21,055 bases of DNA from NCBI GenBank assembly GCA_045599325.1, contig JAZRVT010000026.1:1-21055 (forward strand), in the 5' to 3' direction. The position numbers and the translations under genes were made by a program. The stretch comes from Cacconaster sp045599325 (lineage in GTDB: Bacteria; Bacteroidota; Bacteroidia; Bacteroidales; UBA932). Shown here piece after piece: positions 20,651-21,055 of this stretch; positions within the stretch are counted from its first letter, which is position 1; every line of letters begins with the position of its first letter. The notes beneath the pieces were generated by a model. The model saw only the letters and a program-made list of their open reading frames with translations. It did not search any database and was not told the origin of the DNA.

Positions 20651-21055
20651 CTATACCTTCAGGAACACTTTCTTTTTATACAGGAAGTACAGGAAGAGCC
20701 AGCTTACGAGAAGATAGCCCGCCCTGTTGATGACATTGGCCCAAGGCTCGGAACAAAGTTCGGTGACTCCTGAGAGGAAGAAGTCGGATATGCCGCGGAA
20801 GCCGATGATACGCTGCGCCATAAAGATCGTAATGGAGTTCATTCCGACAACCTTGAAAGGCAGAGTCCACTTCTTGTGGCCCTTCACATCTATTATATAA
20901 TAGAAGAGGGCGAACATCAACAGCGAATATGCTCCGACAACCAGTACGAAGGTGCTGGACCACAGCTTCTTGTTGATAGGGAAGTCAAGGCTCCAGAGCA
21001 GGCCGGCGGCCAGCATTATGACTCCGGCAACGGCCATATAGAGACTCTTCTTCTC
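20651..21055 (-). CDS. DUF5009 / heparan-alpha-glucosaminide acetyltransferase-like membrane protein, C-terminal part
   Basis: The frame stays open to the window edge (134 codons), so the N-terminal part is missing; the Met at 21037 is internal. The visible part has four hydrophobic segments: MAVAGVIMLAAGLLWSL, VLVVGAYSLLMFALFYYI, then a region with VVGMNSITIFMAQRIIGF, and a last VSWLFLYFLYK before a basic tail. The GMNSITIFMAQR motif is typical of the C-terminal region of DUF5009/NagX-like proteins, which resemble lysosomal HGSNAT and may acetylate amino sugars across the membrane. Family call is from motif memory and moderately secure. The CYTH gene follows 2 bp later. Confidence 0.78.
   Translation of the reverse strand, partial: EKKSLYMAVAGVIMLAAGLLWSLDFPINKKLWSSTFVLVVGAYSLLMFALFYYIIDVKGHKKWTLPFKVVGMNSITIFMAQRIIGFRGISDFFLSGVTELCSEPWANVINRAGYLLVSWLFLYFLYKKKVFLKV

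Noticed and set aside
1..21055. CRISPR array, prophage, integron or defence cluster
   Set aside because: No spaced identical repeats of 25-40 bp, integrase, cas-like, nuclease/ATPase or phage structural genes were seen. The only mobile DNA is the IS30 remnant.

Overview
The window looks like the chromosome of a member of the Bacteroidota, most likely order Bacteroidales. Three things point that way: promoters with a TAnnTTTG -7 box and a weak TTTG/TTG element about 19-21 nt upstream; translation starts mostly without a Shine-Dalgarno; and gene content typical of the group (DUF4837 lipoprotein, LEA/SPOR/rpoN cluster, YhfA-type OsmC, DUF5009-like membrane protein, short SSB). Coding GC is fairly high for the order. 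A Rikenellaceae-like or Cryptobacteroides-like gut lineage is possible, but I cannot fix the genus.

Layout. 1-604: an AT-richer accessory scar with the 3' end of an alpha/beta hydrolase and a frameshifted IS30 transposase tail. 605-2929 (-): ruvX-def-manB, tightly packed. 2953-6795 (+): a one-TM M23-stub-like protein, dxr, rseP and a DUF4837 lipoprotein. 6879-7229 (+): tRNA-Glu(TTC) followed by rpsT, then a strong terminator. 7301-8662 (+): radC and upp. 8659-9987 (-): miaB. 10048-12887 (+): LEA-like lipoprotein, SPOR protein, rpoN and an OsmC protein. 12891-14769 (-): cysS and ssb. 14965-17470 (+): Zn-ribbon protein and an M3 metallopeptidase lipoprotein. 17473-18978 (-): a serine beta-lactamase-like lipoprotein. 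19049-19822 (+): an M48 metallopeptidase lipoprotein. 19927-20132 (+): tRNA-Gln(CTG) and tRNA-Met(CAT). 20175-21055 (-): a CYTH protein and a truncated acyltransferase-like membrane protein.

Most of this is core housekeeping: isoprenoid precursor synthesis (dxr), regulated intramembrane proteolysis (rseP), N-terminal formyl removal (def), tRNA modification and charging (miaB, cysS), uracil salvage (upp), transcription (rpoN) and ribosome assembly (rpsT). Envelope lipoproteins with peptidase or hydrolase folds fill the right half. I see no CRISPR array, defence island, prophage or secretion cluster, and no clear undescribed multi-gene system.

The most interesting signals are regulatory. At three divergent gene pairs the two opposed -7 boxes form a palindrome: they overlap by 2 bp at one site and lie 8 bp apart at the other two. 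Several starts sit within a few bases of the -7 box, suggesting leaderless mRNAs. Four 10-bp direct repeats in helical phase occupy the exact middle of the ssb/Zn-ribbon intergenic region. Three convergent gene pairs end within 3 bp of each other, with no room for a terminator between them.
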